Both the position numbers and the translations under genes were made by a program. From assembly GCA_002415335.1 (NCBI GenBank), contig DHXL01000137.1, forward strand, positions 2,303-8,412: 6,110 bases of DNA, given 5' to 3'. The notes beneath the pieces are model-generated. The model did no database searches. It was not told the origin of the DNA and worked only from the letters and a program-made list of their open reading frames with translations. This document shows, piece by piece, positions 1 through 6,110 of this stretch. Each line of letters begins with the position of its first letter. The stretch's first letter is position 1. The DNA is from Oxalobacteraceae bacterium UBA5157 (GTDB taxonomy: Bacteria; Pseudomonadota; Gammaproteobacteria; Burkholderiales; Burkholderiaceae_D).

Positions 1-207
1 CACCTGTTCGAGCCGTTCTTTACCACCAAGCCGTCCGGAAAGGGACTCGGCCTCGGGCTCGCGATTTCATCTTCTATTGTGCAGGCGATGAATGGCCAGC
101 TCACGGCGCATAATCATATTGATGGCGGCGCGGAATTCGTCGTTCGGCTTCCCTTGAGTAGTGCGGGACGGACCGAAGCATCGACCGCGACGCCCGCACG
201 GGCGTAG
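1..207 (+). CDS. dctB: DctB-like sensor histidine kinase, C-terminal end (partial)
   Basis: This is the last 68 codons of a sensor kinase whose start lies upstream of the window; it ends at TAG 205-207. The visible part is the end of the HATPase_c (GHKL) domain: the F box LFEPFFTT, then the G2 box GKGLGLGL, then the final strand region ending in GGAEFVVRLP. This ATP-binding domain phosphorylates the kinase's own histidine, and the phosphate passes to the partner regulator. The name is inferred from close resemblance to DctB C-termini and from the DctD-like gene that follows; DctB proteins are inner-membrane sensors of C4-dicarboxylates. The last ten or so residues (from about ASTATPARA) look like an unconserved tail. 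The sensor domain, H box and N box are out of view, so the ligand cannot be judged here. Another NtrC-family partner kinase is the main alternative. Confidence 0.88.
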   Translation, partial: HLFEPFFTTKPSGKGLGLGLAISSSIVQAMNGQLTAHNHIDGGAEFVVRLPLSSAGRTEASTATPARA

Positions 208-238
208 TGATACTCTCGTTCCACCAGCGGTCTCCGAC

Positions 239-266
239 TTGCTATCCGCTACGGCGAAGGCAGAAT
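239..266 (+). promoter_or_regulatory. Weak candidate sigma70-like promoter in the dctB-dctD gap
   Basis: TTGCTA (239-244) and CAGAAT (261-266) are separated by 16 bases. Each matches its consensus hexamer at 4 of 6 positions. A start point would fall near 273, just before the dyad at 280-299. It is listed because the unusually long gap needs explaining, but matches this weak are common by chance, and dctD could simply be read through from dctB. Confidence 0.15.
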
Positions 267-279
267 CGCAGACAAGAAC

Positions 280-299
280 GAACACAGGATCATGTGTTC
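280..299. repeat. 20-bp inverted repeat between dctB and dctD (possible operator or RNA hairpin)
   Basis: The arms GAACACA (280-286) and TGTGTTC (293-299) are exact reverse complements. The six central bases contain a palindromic GATC (288-291) flanked by one mismatched pair, so 18 of 20 positions obey the dyad. It ends 12 bases before the Shine-Dalgarno sequence of dctD. It could be the binding site of a dimeric transcription factor, or in RNA a 7-bp stem with a 6-nt loop. No U-tract follows, so it is not a typical intrinsic terminator. The symmetry is seen; the role is inferred. Confidence 0.5.
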
Positions 300-311
300 C
301 GAACATATCAG

Positions 312-316
312 AGGGG
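312..316 (+). promoter_or_regulatory. Ribosome binding site deciding the GTG start of dctD
   Basis: AGGGG at 312-316 (within GAGGGG from 311) lies six bases before GTG 323-325, the right distance for initiation. A second in-frame GTG at 329 would be 12 bases away, which is too far. There is no ATG in frame before the receiver domain, so this site fixes the start. Confidence 0.7.
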
Positions 317-322
317 ATTAAG

Positions 323-1669
323 GTGCCGGTGCTGGAAGCCATATTGATTGAAGACGAGCAAGCGGTGCGCCTGGCGACTACCCAAACCTTGCAGCTCGGC
401 GGCTTTACCGTGCAGGCATGCAGCAGCGCAGAGCAGGCGCAAGCGTGGCTGCAGCCCGGTTTTGCGGGCGTGGTCGTGACCGATGTGCGGCTGCCGGGGC
501 GTTCAGGACTGGACGTGCTGGCGCAAGTCGTCGCGCTTGATCCGGACTTGCCGGTGATTGTCGTCACCGGACATGGGGACGTCAACATGGCGGTCGAGGC
601 GATGCGGGCCGGCGCGTACGATTTTATTGAAAAGCCGTTCGCGGCCGAGCGCCTGCTGGAAGCAGCCCGGCGGGCGCAAGAAAAGCGGCGCCTGGTACTG
701 GAGAACAGGCGCCTGAAAGCTGCCTGGAACGGACACGCCGAGGTGCCGTCGCTGATTGGACAATCGGACGCGATCGAATATGTGCGGCGCCTGATCCGGA
801 CGGTCGGGTCCACTGGTGTGGACGTCTTGATCAATGGCCAGACCGGCACCGGCAAAGAGGTGGTTGCGCGCGAATTGCATCAGACTAGCGGTCGCACGGG
901 GCCGTTCGTGGCGCTCAATTGCGGCGCGCTGCCGGAGTCGGTGTTCGAAAGTGAAATCTTCGGTCATGAGGCGGGCGCCTTCACCGGAGCCCAGAAGCGG
1001 CGCATCGGTAAGCTCGAGTACGCGAAGGGTGGCACCGTTTTTCTGGATGAGATCGAGAGCATGCCGCTGGCGCTGCAGGTCAAGCTGTTGCGCGTATTGC
1101 AGGAGCGGCGGCTGGAACGCTTGGGGGGCAACGAGTCGGTCGCGCTCGATTGCCGCGTGGTCGCGGCCAGCAAGGCCGATCTATTGCAGTTGAGCGCACA
1201 GGGGACGTTTCGCGAAGACTTGTATTATCGCATCGGCGTGGTCAGCATCGACTTGCCGCGCCTGGCGGAGCGGCGCGACGATATTCCATACTTGCTCGCG
1301 TATTTTGCCGAAGGTGCCGCCATACGTTTCCAACGCGCGTTGCCACAATGGAGCCGCGCCCAAATGGCAGAATGGCAAGCGCGCGACTGGCCTGGCAATG
1401 TGCGCGAATTGCGCAATTTCGCCGACCGGCTGGTGCTCGGGATTGCAGACAGCGCGCCGGGCGCCACCGGCACCGCGGTCGATCCGCGGGCCATCCCCGG
1501 GTCGCTGCCGCAGCAGATCGATGGCTACGAACGCAAACTGATCGCCGATGCATTAAAGCGCAGCGACGGTAATGTTGCAACAGCCGCCGAACGGCTCGGC
1601 GTCCCCAAAAAAACACTCTACGACAAGTTGAAAAGATACCAGCTTGCGACCGGCCGCAGCATGGATTAA
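323..1669 (+). CDS. dctD: DctD-like sigma54-dependent response regulator
   Basis: This 448-residue cytoplasmic NtrC-family activator is the likely partner of the kinase just upstream. Residues 3-115 are the receiver: acidic E10/D11, phosphoacceptor D54 (VVTDVRLPG), T82 and K104. After a linker rich in charged residues, the AAA+ domain covers about 142-380: Walker A GQTGTGKE 172-179, sigma54-contact loop GAFTGA 218-223, Walker B GGTVFLDE 236-243 and the sensor II region WPGNVREL. The C-terminus has a Fis-type helix-turn-helix at about 416-438 (TAAERLGVPKKTLYDKLKRY). The family hydrolyses ATP to open sigma54-RNA polymerase promoters; DctD proteins activate dicarboxylate transporter genes. The frame is open further upstream to 161, but that stretch overlaps dctB and resembles no protein, so I start at GTG 323 with its ribosome site. 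All key residues are intact. The transporter target is not in view, so the dicarboxylate role rests on family resemblance. Confidence 0.9.
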   Translation: MPVLEAILIEDEQAVRLATTQTLQLGGFTVQACSSAEQAQAWLQPGFAGVVVTDVRLPGRSGLDVLAQVVALDPDLPVIVVTGHGDVNMAVEAMRAGAYDFIEKPFAAERLLEAARRAQEKRRLVLENRRLKAAWNGHAEVPSLIGQSDAIEYVRRLIRTVGSTGVDVLINGQTGTGKEVVARELHQTSGRTGPFVALNCGALPESVFESEIFGHEAGAFTGAQKRRIGKLEYAKGGTVFLDEIESMPLALQVKLLRVLQERRLERLGGNESVALDCRVVAASKADLLQLSAQGTFREDLYYRIGVVSIDLPRLAERRDDIPYLLAYFAEGAAIRFQRALPQWSRAQMAEWQARDWPGNVRELRNFADRLVLGIADSAPGATGTAVDPRAIPGSLPQQIDGYERKLIADALKRSDGNVATAAERLGVPKKTLYDKLKRYQLATGRSMD

Positions 1670-1711
1670 GTCGTATGGACCGATGGTGCCGGATGTTCTT
1701 GCGCGCCTGCA

Positions 1712-1728
1712 TGGTATAAACTTAGCGC
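1712..1728 (+). promoter_or_regulatory. Extended -10 promoter abutting the ccsA start (possible leaderless mRNA)
   Basis: TGGTATAAA (1712-1720) fits the extended -10 pattern TGnTATAAT with one mismatch in the last base. A start point about seven bases downstream falls at 1726-1728, directly before ATG 1729. No clear -35 hexamer lies at the usual distance (GATGTT-type sequence at 1692-1697), as is tolerated with extended -10 elements. There is no Shine-Dalgarno sequence before ATG 1729. The 59-base gap after dctD contains no convincing terminator hairpin. Confidence 0.5.
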
Positions 1729-2541
1729 ATGCGAATTCTCATTTTCAGCCTGGCGGCTGGTCTCTATCTGCTCGGCACGTTCCTGCCGCAGCGTTATCGC
1801 GCGGTTATTTCCGCATCGGTCGTGGCAGGCTGGCTGCTGCACGCCGCTACTCTCAGCTCCGAAATTGACTCCCATGGCGCGTTGCGCATCGGTTTCGCCG
1901 TCATGCTCTCGGTAACCCTGTGGGTTTCGGTGGCAGCGTACTGGCTCGAAAACCGGAATTTTTCGCTCGACGGTTTGCGGGTGCTGGTCTTGCCTTGCGC
2001 GGCCGTCGCGGCCGTCTTGCCGGCGCTGTTCCCGGGCAGCATCGTGCCGGCGCTGGAAGGCAAGTCTCCGTTGTTCTCCTGGCATATTGTGATCGCGATG
2101 CTGGCGTACAGCACCCTGACGATTGCGGCTTTCCACGCGGTACTGATGGCATTGCAGGAATCCCGGTTGCACATGCGCGCCAGCGCCAAGAGTGGGTGGC
2201 TGGCCGCGATGATCGACCGGCTGCCGGCGATTCTCACGATGGAAAAGTTATTGTTCCGGCTGATCGCCTTCGGCTTCGTGCTATTGACCCTGACGGTATT
2301 GTCGGGCGCCGTGTTTTCCGAGCAGCTATTTGGAAAGGCGTTCAACTGGAAAGATCACAAAATGGTCTTTACCCTATTGTCATGGGCGCTCTTCGGTTTG
2401 TTGCTGGCAGGGCGCAAATGGCGCGGATGGCGCGGCAAGATGGCGCTGCGTTTCACCTTATCCGGTTTCGCGACGCTGTTGCTGGCCTACGTCGGCAGTC
2501 GCTTCGTGCTCGAAGTGATCTTGCACCGGGGTCTGACATGA
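1729..2541 (+). CDS. CcsA/YpjD-family cytochrome c assembly inner-membrane protein
   Basis: This is a 270-residue hydrophobic protein with about eight predicted membrane segments (roughly 3-20, 26-42, 52-73, 83-101, 116-141, 174-197, 212-228, 242-264). It belongs to the cytochrome c assembly family (CcsA/HemX/YpjD type). Members handle or bind haem through conserved histidines; the best candidates here are H119 in SWHIVIAMLAYS and H210 in NWKDHKMVF, with H38 also near a membrane face. It lacks the full tryptophan-rich WWD haem motif and is shorter than the true CcsB-partner CcsA, so it is probably the YpjD-like branch whose exact job is poorly defined. The ATG is chosen because the protein begins directly with a membrane segment and a promoter sits just before it. 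It is the first gene of the downstream cluster, and its TGA overlaps the next start by four bases (ATGA), indicating coupled translation. Direct involvement in cytochrome c maturation is an inference. Confidence 0.85.
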   Translation: MRILIFSLAAGLYLLGTFLPQRYRAVISASVVAGWLLHAATLSSEIDSHGALRIGFAVMLSVTLWVSVAAYWLENRNFSLDGLRVLVLPCAAVAAVLPALFPGSIVPALEGKSPLFSWHIVIAMLAYSTLTIAAFHAVLMALQESRLHMRASAKSGWLAAMIDRLPAILTMEKLLFRLIAFGFVLLTLTVLSGAVFSEQLFGKAFNWKDHKMVFTLLSWALFGLLLAGRKWRGWRGKMALRFTLSGFATLLLAYVGSRFVLEVILHRGLT

Positions 2542-2789
2542 AGCTGTTGCTGTGGCTGCTGATCGTCGCGGCGGTCGTAAAATGGGTGCTGCGCGCCAAG
2601 AAAGCGACGCTTCGGTCCGGTCCGGCGCACGCCGAGCCGTCCGCTAGCAGGACAGGCAGCCGGGAGCTCGAAATGATGCTGCAGTGCGCCCATTGCGGCG
2701 TCTATTTTCCTGCATCGGAAGCGGTCGGCAACGCCGCAGGCCCGGTGTTTTGCAGCGAACAGCACCGCTTGCAGCATGCCGCACGCTAG
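2538..2789 (+). CDS. PP0621-type small membrane-anchored putative zinc-binding protein
   Basis: This 83-residue protein starts at an ATGA overlap with the preceding gene, with a weak GGGG (2528-2531) six bases before. Residues 1-18 form one hydrophobic segment (LLLWLLIVAAVVKWVL) followed by basic residues (RAKK), which predicts an N-terminal anchor with the rest in the cytoplasm. A low-complexity linker (about 24-45) leads to a compact motif C50-x2-C53-G, C72-S-x2-H76, i.e. C-x2-C-x18-C-x3-H, typical of a small treble-clef or TRASH-like metal site. I recognise it as the short protein, annotated as PP0621 family, that commonly lies between ccsA-like and pilS-like genes in Burkholderiales; its function is unknown. 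The two-domain design and its place beside a membrane kinase suggest a small membrane adaptor or metal sensor, but that is speculation. The reading frame is open far upstream, but that part only shadows ccsA. Confidence 0.82.
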   Translation: MKLLLWLLIVAAVVKWVLRAKKATLRSGPAHAEPSASRTGSRELEMMLQCAHCGVYFPASEAVGNAAGPVFCSEQHRLQHAAR

Positions 2790-2792
2790 CGC

Positions 2793-4526
2793 ATGACGCG
2801 CAAGGCCTGCACGAAGCGCACCTCGCGCACCACGCATTCTTCACCGCCGGAACCGCGCGAAACCCTGTGGCGCACGCTCCTGACGTTCAACGTCACGCGG
2901 GTCGTGATCGCCATCGTCTTGCTGCTTTTTCTTAGTTTTAATGCCAAGAAGGATGGCGGCGCGGCAAGCCAATATGGCAATCTCAACACCTGCATCGCCT
3001 ACCTGGTCCTGGCGGCGGTTTTCGCCATTCTCGCGGCTTATCGCCGCCGCCGTTTTCTATTGCAGCTGTTGCCGCAAATCGCGATCGACATCACGGTCAT
3101 ATCCATCCTGTACGTCTCGGCAGGCAGCGCAAAGAGCGGCCTGGCGATCCTGTATCTGTTCCCGCTGGCCGGGGTGGCAGTGCTGGCACCGATGCTGGTC
3201 GCACTATTCTGGGCATCGGCGGTCACGCTATTCCTGCTGGCCGAAAGTCTGTATCAGGCGCTTGATACGCCGCTCGATCCGACGTTTTCGCAATCCGGTC
3301 TGTATGGCGCGGCATTCTTCGCCGCGGTGATCGTCATCAACCGGCTGGCGGCTCGGCTCATCAAACAGGAAGACCTGGCGGCGCAACGCGGACGCGACCT
3401 GCGTGTGCAGGAGGCGATCAATCGCATGGTCATCGCCGACATGGGCGACGGCATCCTGGTGGTCGGACCCGAGGGCAACGTCCTGACCGCCAATCCGGCT
3501 GCGGAACGCATGCTGGGCCTGTCGATTCCATATGACAAGCCGACCTACCGCTTGAGTGAAATGTCCGCGCTGATGCCGATCGCAGACGCGTTTTTTACCT
3601 GGATCGGGCAGTCGTCCGCGCCGGCGGAGGGCAAAGCCGAAGCGTCCGTATTCGTCGTGGTCAAGCCGGGCGACGAATCGGCACTGCAAGGCGCGACCAC
3701 CATCTGGGGCTGGCGCCGCGAATTGACGGCGCATCTCAAGCTGCATTTCGCCAAGGTGAAAACCGCCAGTCTGGAGGAAGACCGCAGCATCATTTTCTTG
3801 CAGGACGTGACCGAGATCGAGAACCGGGCGCAGCAACTGAAACTGGCATCGATGGGACGCCTGACCGCCAGCATTGCCCATGAGGTGCGCAACCCGCTGT
3901 CTGCAATTTCTCATGCGGCATCCTTGCTCGGCGAAGACAGGCTGGATCCGGCCGGAAGCCGGCTGCTGCACATTATCGGCGACAATGTGACGCGCTTAAA
4001 CCAGATGATCGAGGATATTCTGCAGTTATCGCGAAAAGCGCAGCTGCATGGAGAGCCGCTGATGCTGGCGTCGTTCTTTGTCGATATCCTGGCCGAACTG
4101 CAAAGCACGCATGCGTTGCCGGACGGGATGGTGCAACTGGCCGACATGAATCCGTATTTCGTCCGCTTCGACCCGCTGCACTTGCGCGGCGTGGTGGTGA
4201 ACCTGCTGACCAATGCCTTGCGGTATGCGAGCAGCCGGCGCGGCAGCATCCGCCTGCACGTGGTGTCCGATGCCGCCGGCCGCCTCGAACTGCATGTGCA
4301 AGACGACGGCGCGGTGATCACCCCGGAAGTGCGGGCGCATCTGTTCGAGCCGTTCTATACGACTTCCAGCAAGGGCACCGGTTTGGGGCTCTACCTGGCG
4401 CGCGAATTGTGTTTGAATAATGGTGCGATGCTGGATTACGAATATCGGATAGAGGCCGCCACCGACGGCACAGAGGAGGCGCGCGGGCGATTCGTGATTA
4501 CGTTTGCGCTGCCCGATCAACTTTAA
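2793..4526 (+). CDS. pilS: PilS-like six-TM sensor histidine kinase
   Basis: This 577-residue inner-membrane kinase is the probable partner of the PilR-like regulator that follows. Six predicted membrane segments (about 29-50, 67-83, 91-108, 117-133, 134-151, 170-188) have only short loops, the PilS layout, so there is no large periplasmic sensor. A PAS-like domain begins near 208 (GDGILVVGPEGNVLTANPAAERMLG). The HisKA domain has phosphoacceptor H363 in SIAHEVRNPLSAISHAA. The ATPase domain has the N box NLLTN (470-474), G1 region DDGAVI (504-509), F box LFEPFYTT (from 517) and G2 box GTGLGL (528-533). The G1 box has valine where the second glycine is expected. The start is ATG 2793, three bases after the previous stop, with no evident Shine-Dalgarno sequence, so coupled translation is likely. 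PilS of Pseudomonas controls pilin expression with PilR; whether this homologue controls pili is not shown by its neighbours, which are not pilus genes. Confidence 0.85.
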   Translation: MTRKACTKRTSRTTHSSPPEPRETLWRTLLTFNVTRVVIAIVLLLFLSFNAKKDGGAASQYGNLNTCIAYLVLAAVFAILAAYRRRRFLLQLLPQIAIDITVISILYVSAGSAKSGLAILYLFPLAGVAVLAPMLVALFWASAVTLFLLAESLYQALDTPLDPTFSQSGLYGAAFFAAVIVINRLAARLIKQEDLAAQRGRDLRVQEAINRMVIADMGDGILVVGPEGNVLTANPAAERMLGLSIPYDKPTYRLSEMSALMPIADAFFTWIGQSSAPAEGKAEASVFVVVKPGDESALQGATTIWGWRRELTAHLKLHFAKVKTASLEEDRSIIFLQDVTEIENRAQQLKLASMGRLTASIAHEVRNPLSAISHAASLLGEDRLDPAGSRLLHIIGDNVTRLNQMIEDILQLSRKAQLHGEPLMLASFFVDILAELQSTHALPDGMVQLADMNPYFVRFDPLHLRGVVVNLLTNALRYASSRRGSIRLHVVSDAAGRLELHVQDDGAVITPEVRAHLFEPFYTTSSKGTGLGLYLARELCLNNGAMLDYEYRIEAATDGTEEARGRFVITFALPDQL

Positions 4527-4559
4527 CGCATTGAGCATGACCGAGAATAGATTGCTGCC

Positions 4560-6023
4560 ATGACTTCACCCCGTATCCTGGTCGTCGACGATGAGCCCGA
4601 TTTGCGCGAGCTGCTGGAAATCACGCTGGTCAAAATGGGCCTGGACGTGGATAGCGCGGCCACGGTCGGGGCCGCGCGCGCCTTCCTGTCCAAGGCCGAC
4701 TATGCGCTGGTGCTGACCGACATGCGATTGCCCGACGGGTTGGGCATCGAGCTGGTGCGGGAGGTGGCGAGCGATCACAAGAACACGCCGATCGCAGTGA
4801 TTACCGCATTCGGCAGCGCCGACAATGCAGTTGCGGCGCTCAAGGCCGGGGCCTTCGACTACCTGTCGAAACCGGTCGCCCTGGAGCAATTGCGCATGAT
4901 GGTGCAATCGGCATTGCGTCTCAGGCAAAACGACGGCGCGGCGCCGCCTGACCCCTGTGCGACGACGCCGGCGCTGCGCTTGCTGGGGCAATCCGCCGCG
5001 ATGCAGGACGTGCGGGCACAGATAGCACGATTGGCGCGCAGCATGGCGCCGGTCGCGATTTCCGGCGAATCGGGCAGCGGCAAGGAGCTGGCCGCACGCG
5101 ACATCCATGCCCAGAGCGCGCGTGCCGACAAACCGTTCATCGCGGTCAACTGCGGCGCGATCCCCGAAGCCTTGATGGAAGCCGAATTCTTCGGTTACCG
5201 TAAAGGTGCATTCACCGGCGCGTCCGATGATCGTGACGGCTTTTTTCAAGCGGCCAACGGCGGCACGCTGATGCTCGATGAAGTCGCCGACTTGCCGCTC
5301 GCCATGCAGGTGAAGTTGCTGCGCGCGATTCAGGAACGGCGCGTACGCAAGGTCGGCGCAACCGCGGAGGAAGCGGTCGATGTGCGGCTGATCAGCGCGA
5401 CACATCAGGATCTGACTGAAGCGGTCGAACGCGGACGTTTCCGGCAAGACCTGTACTACCGTTTGAACGTGATCGAACTGCGATTGCCGCCATTGCGCGA
5501 GCGCTTGGACGATATTGGCATGCTGGCCGACGCAATCCTTGCGCGACTGGCGACGCCTGATCACACTGCGCTACTCGCCCCGGAAGCACTGGACGCCCTG
5601 CGTTCCCACCGCTTTCCCGGCAACGTGCGCGAACTGGAGAATGTGCTCGAACGGGCGCTGGCGTTCGCCAACGATGGCCGGATCGAGGTCGCTGATCTGG
5701 CGTTGAAATCGGTCGGCGCGGTGCTGCCGGAGCCGACTCGGAGACCGATCGAGGCGCAGCCGAGCGCGGCGCAGGAACCTGCCTCCGCAGTCGAGACGCA
5801 GCCCTCGTACGCGCCGGTCGAACTCGGCGCGCCGGGATGTTTCAAGGAACCGGCGCTGCCGTGTTCGCTGCCGGACCATCTGGATGACGTCGAGCGGGAG
5901 ATCATCCGTAGCGCGCTGGCCAAGACCCACTTCAACCGAACCCAGGCGGCCGAATTGCTCGGTATTAGTTTTCGCCAGCTGCGTTACCGCATGCAAAGGC
6001 TGAACATTCATGCGCCGGACTGA
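4560..6023 (+). CDS. pilR: PilR-like sigma54-dependent response regulator
   Basis: This 487-residue cytoplasmic NtrC-family activator is the partner of the kinase before it. The receiver (about 4-118) has D10/D11, phosphoacceptor D54 (VLTDMRLPDG), T82 and K104. The AAA+ domain (about 140-375) has Walker A GESGSGKE 169-176, GAFTGA 216-221, Walker B GGTLMLDE 234-241 and FPGNVRELENV. An unusually long Pro/Ala/Glu-rich linker (about 386-438), containing C427 and C435, leads to a Fis-type helix-turn-helix at about 459-482 (TQAAELLGISFRQLRYRM), whose ISFRxLRYR core is characteristic of PilR. All residues for phosphorylation, ATP hydrolysis and sigma54 contact are present. In Pseudomonas PilR activates the sigma54 promoter of pilA; the target here is not in the window. 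The ATG has no clear Shine-Dalgarno sequence; an 8-codon ORF upstream stops across it (4537-4563). It ends at TGA 6021-6023, close to or overlapping ampD. Confidence 0.88.
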   Translation: MTSPRILVVDDEPDLRELLEITLVKMGLDVDSAATVGAARAFLSKADYALVLTDMRLPDGLGIELVREVASDHKNTPIAVITAFGSADNAVAALKAGAFDYLSKPVALEQLRMMVQSALRLRQNDGAAPPDPCATTPALRLLGQSAAMQDVRAQIARLARSMAPVAISGESGSGKELAARDIHAQSARADKPFIAVNCGAIPEALMEAEFFGYRKGAFTGASDDRDGFFQAANGGTLMLDEVADLPLAMQVKLLRAIQERRVRKVGATAEEAVDVRLISATHQDLTEAVERGRFRQDLYYRLNVIELRLPPLRERLDDIGMLADAILARLATPDHTALLAPEALDALRSHRFPGNVRELENVLERALAFANDGRIEVADLALKSVGAVLPEPTRRPIEAQPSAAQEPASAVETQPSYAPVELGAPGCFKEPALPCSLPDHLDDVEREIIRSALAKTHFNRTQAAELLGISFRQLRYRMQRLNIHAPD

Positions 6024-6033
6024 TCGCGCCGCC

Positions 6034-6110
6034 ATGCTCAACATCGGCACCGACGGCTGGTGCGCGGAAGCGCTGCGCGATCCGTCGCCGAATCATGACG
6101 CGCGGCCGAC
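6034..6110 (+). CDS. ampD: AmpD-like N-acetylmuramoyl-L-alanine amidase, N-terminal start (partial)
   Basis: Only 25 codons are visible before the window ends. They read MLNIGTDGW, then a short helix region, then DPSPNHDARP. The opening DGW with PSPNxDARP matches the conserved N-terminus of AmpD, the cytoplasmic zinc amidase that removes the peptide from 1,6-anhydro-muropeptides during cell wall recycling. No catalytic residues are in view. ATG 6034 is chosen because it begins right at the conserved part. ATG 6010 is in the same frame, overlaps the end of pilR by 14 bases and has AAAGG at 5995-5999, ten bases before, so it is a real alternative that adds eight residues. Its position after pilR agrees with the gene order I know from Burkholderiales. 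Confidence 0.78.
   Translation, partial: MLNIGTDGWCAEALRDPSPNHDARP

Noticed and set aside
161..322. N-terminal extension of dctD by 54 codons back to GTG 161
   Set aside because: It overlaps the end of dctB, has arginine-rich chance-like composition, and the receiver domain begins right after GTG 323, which has a good ribosome site.
1030..1046. TGGCACC-type sequence resembling a sigma54 -24 element
   Set aside because: It lies inside the dctD AAA+ coding region and the -12 GC element is missing at the required spacing.
1670..1711. Possible intrinsic terminator after dctD
   Set aside because: No stable GC-rich hairpin followed by a T-run is visible in the short gap.
1709..1732. GCATG/CATGC inverted arms around the ccsA -10 element
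   Set aside because: Arms are only five bases and one is part of the palindromic GCATGC, so this is expected by chance.
1920..2537. Upstream open frame in phase with the small zinc-type protein, antiparallel in meaning to ccsA
   Set aside because: It is an out-of-frame reading of ccsA with Arg/Ala/Gly-rich chance composition; the true start is the ATGA overlap at 2538.
3228..3971. Reverse-strand ORF of 247 codons inside pilS
   Set aside because: Shadow of the forward kinase, with Gln/Arg/His-rich composition and no recognisable domain.
4566..5564. Long reverse-strand ORF of 332 codons
   Set aside because: It lies wholly inside pilR antisense, resembles no family I know and is typical of high-GC shadow frames; the forward protein has every expected motif.

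Overview
The window looks like a chromosomal segment from a betaproteobacterium of the order Burkholderiales, probably near Oxalobacteraceae (Herminiimonas/Herbaspirillum type). This rests on the GC-rich codon usage and on a gene order I recognise from that group (ccsA-like, small PP0621-type protein, PilS-like kinase, PilR-like regulator, ampD). The genus is inferred, not demonstrated. All genes read on the + strand and there is no gene-free stretch longer than about 120 bases. I see no tRNA, rRNA, CRISPR array, insertion sequence or other mobile element.

Region 1 (1-1669) is the end of a DctB-like sensor histidine kinase followed by a DctD-like sigma54-dependent response regulator. Pairs of this type sense C4-dicarboxylates and switch on a dicarboxylate transporter. 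The two genes are separated by 115 bases that hold a near-perfect 20-bp dyad and a strong ribosome binding site for a GTG start.

Region 2 (1729-6110) looks like a five-gene operon with very tight junctions: a CcsA/YpjD-type cytochrome c assembly membrane protein, a small membrane-anchored putative zinc protein (ATGA overlap), a PilS-like six-TM histidine kinase (3-nt gap), a PilR-like sigma54 activator (33-nt gap), and the first codons of AmpD, a peptidoglycan-recycling amidase. An extended -10 element lies so close to the ccsA ATG that the operon mRNA may be leaderless.

Functionally the window holds two NtrC-family two-component systems side by side, both with intact GAFTGA sigma54-contact loops. 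I found no convincing sigma54 promoter inside the window, so their targets probably lie elsewhere. Nothing here amounts to a clearly novel system. The points most worth a second look are the dctB-dctD dyad, the probable leaderless start of ccsA, a non-canonical G1 box in the PilS-like kinase, and the uncharacterised small metal-binding protein.
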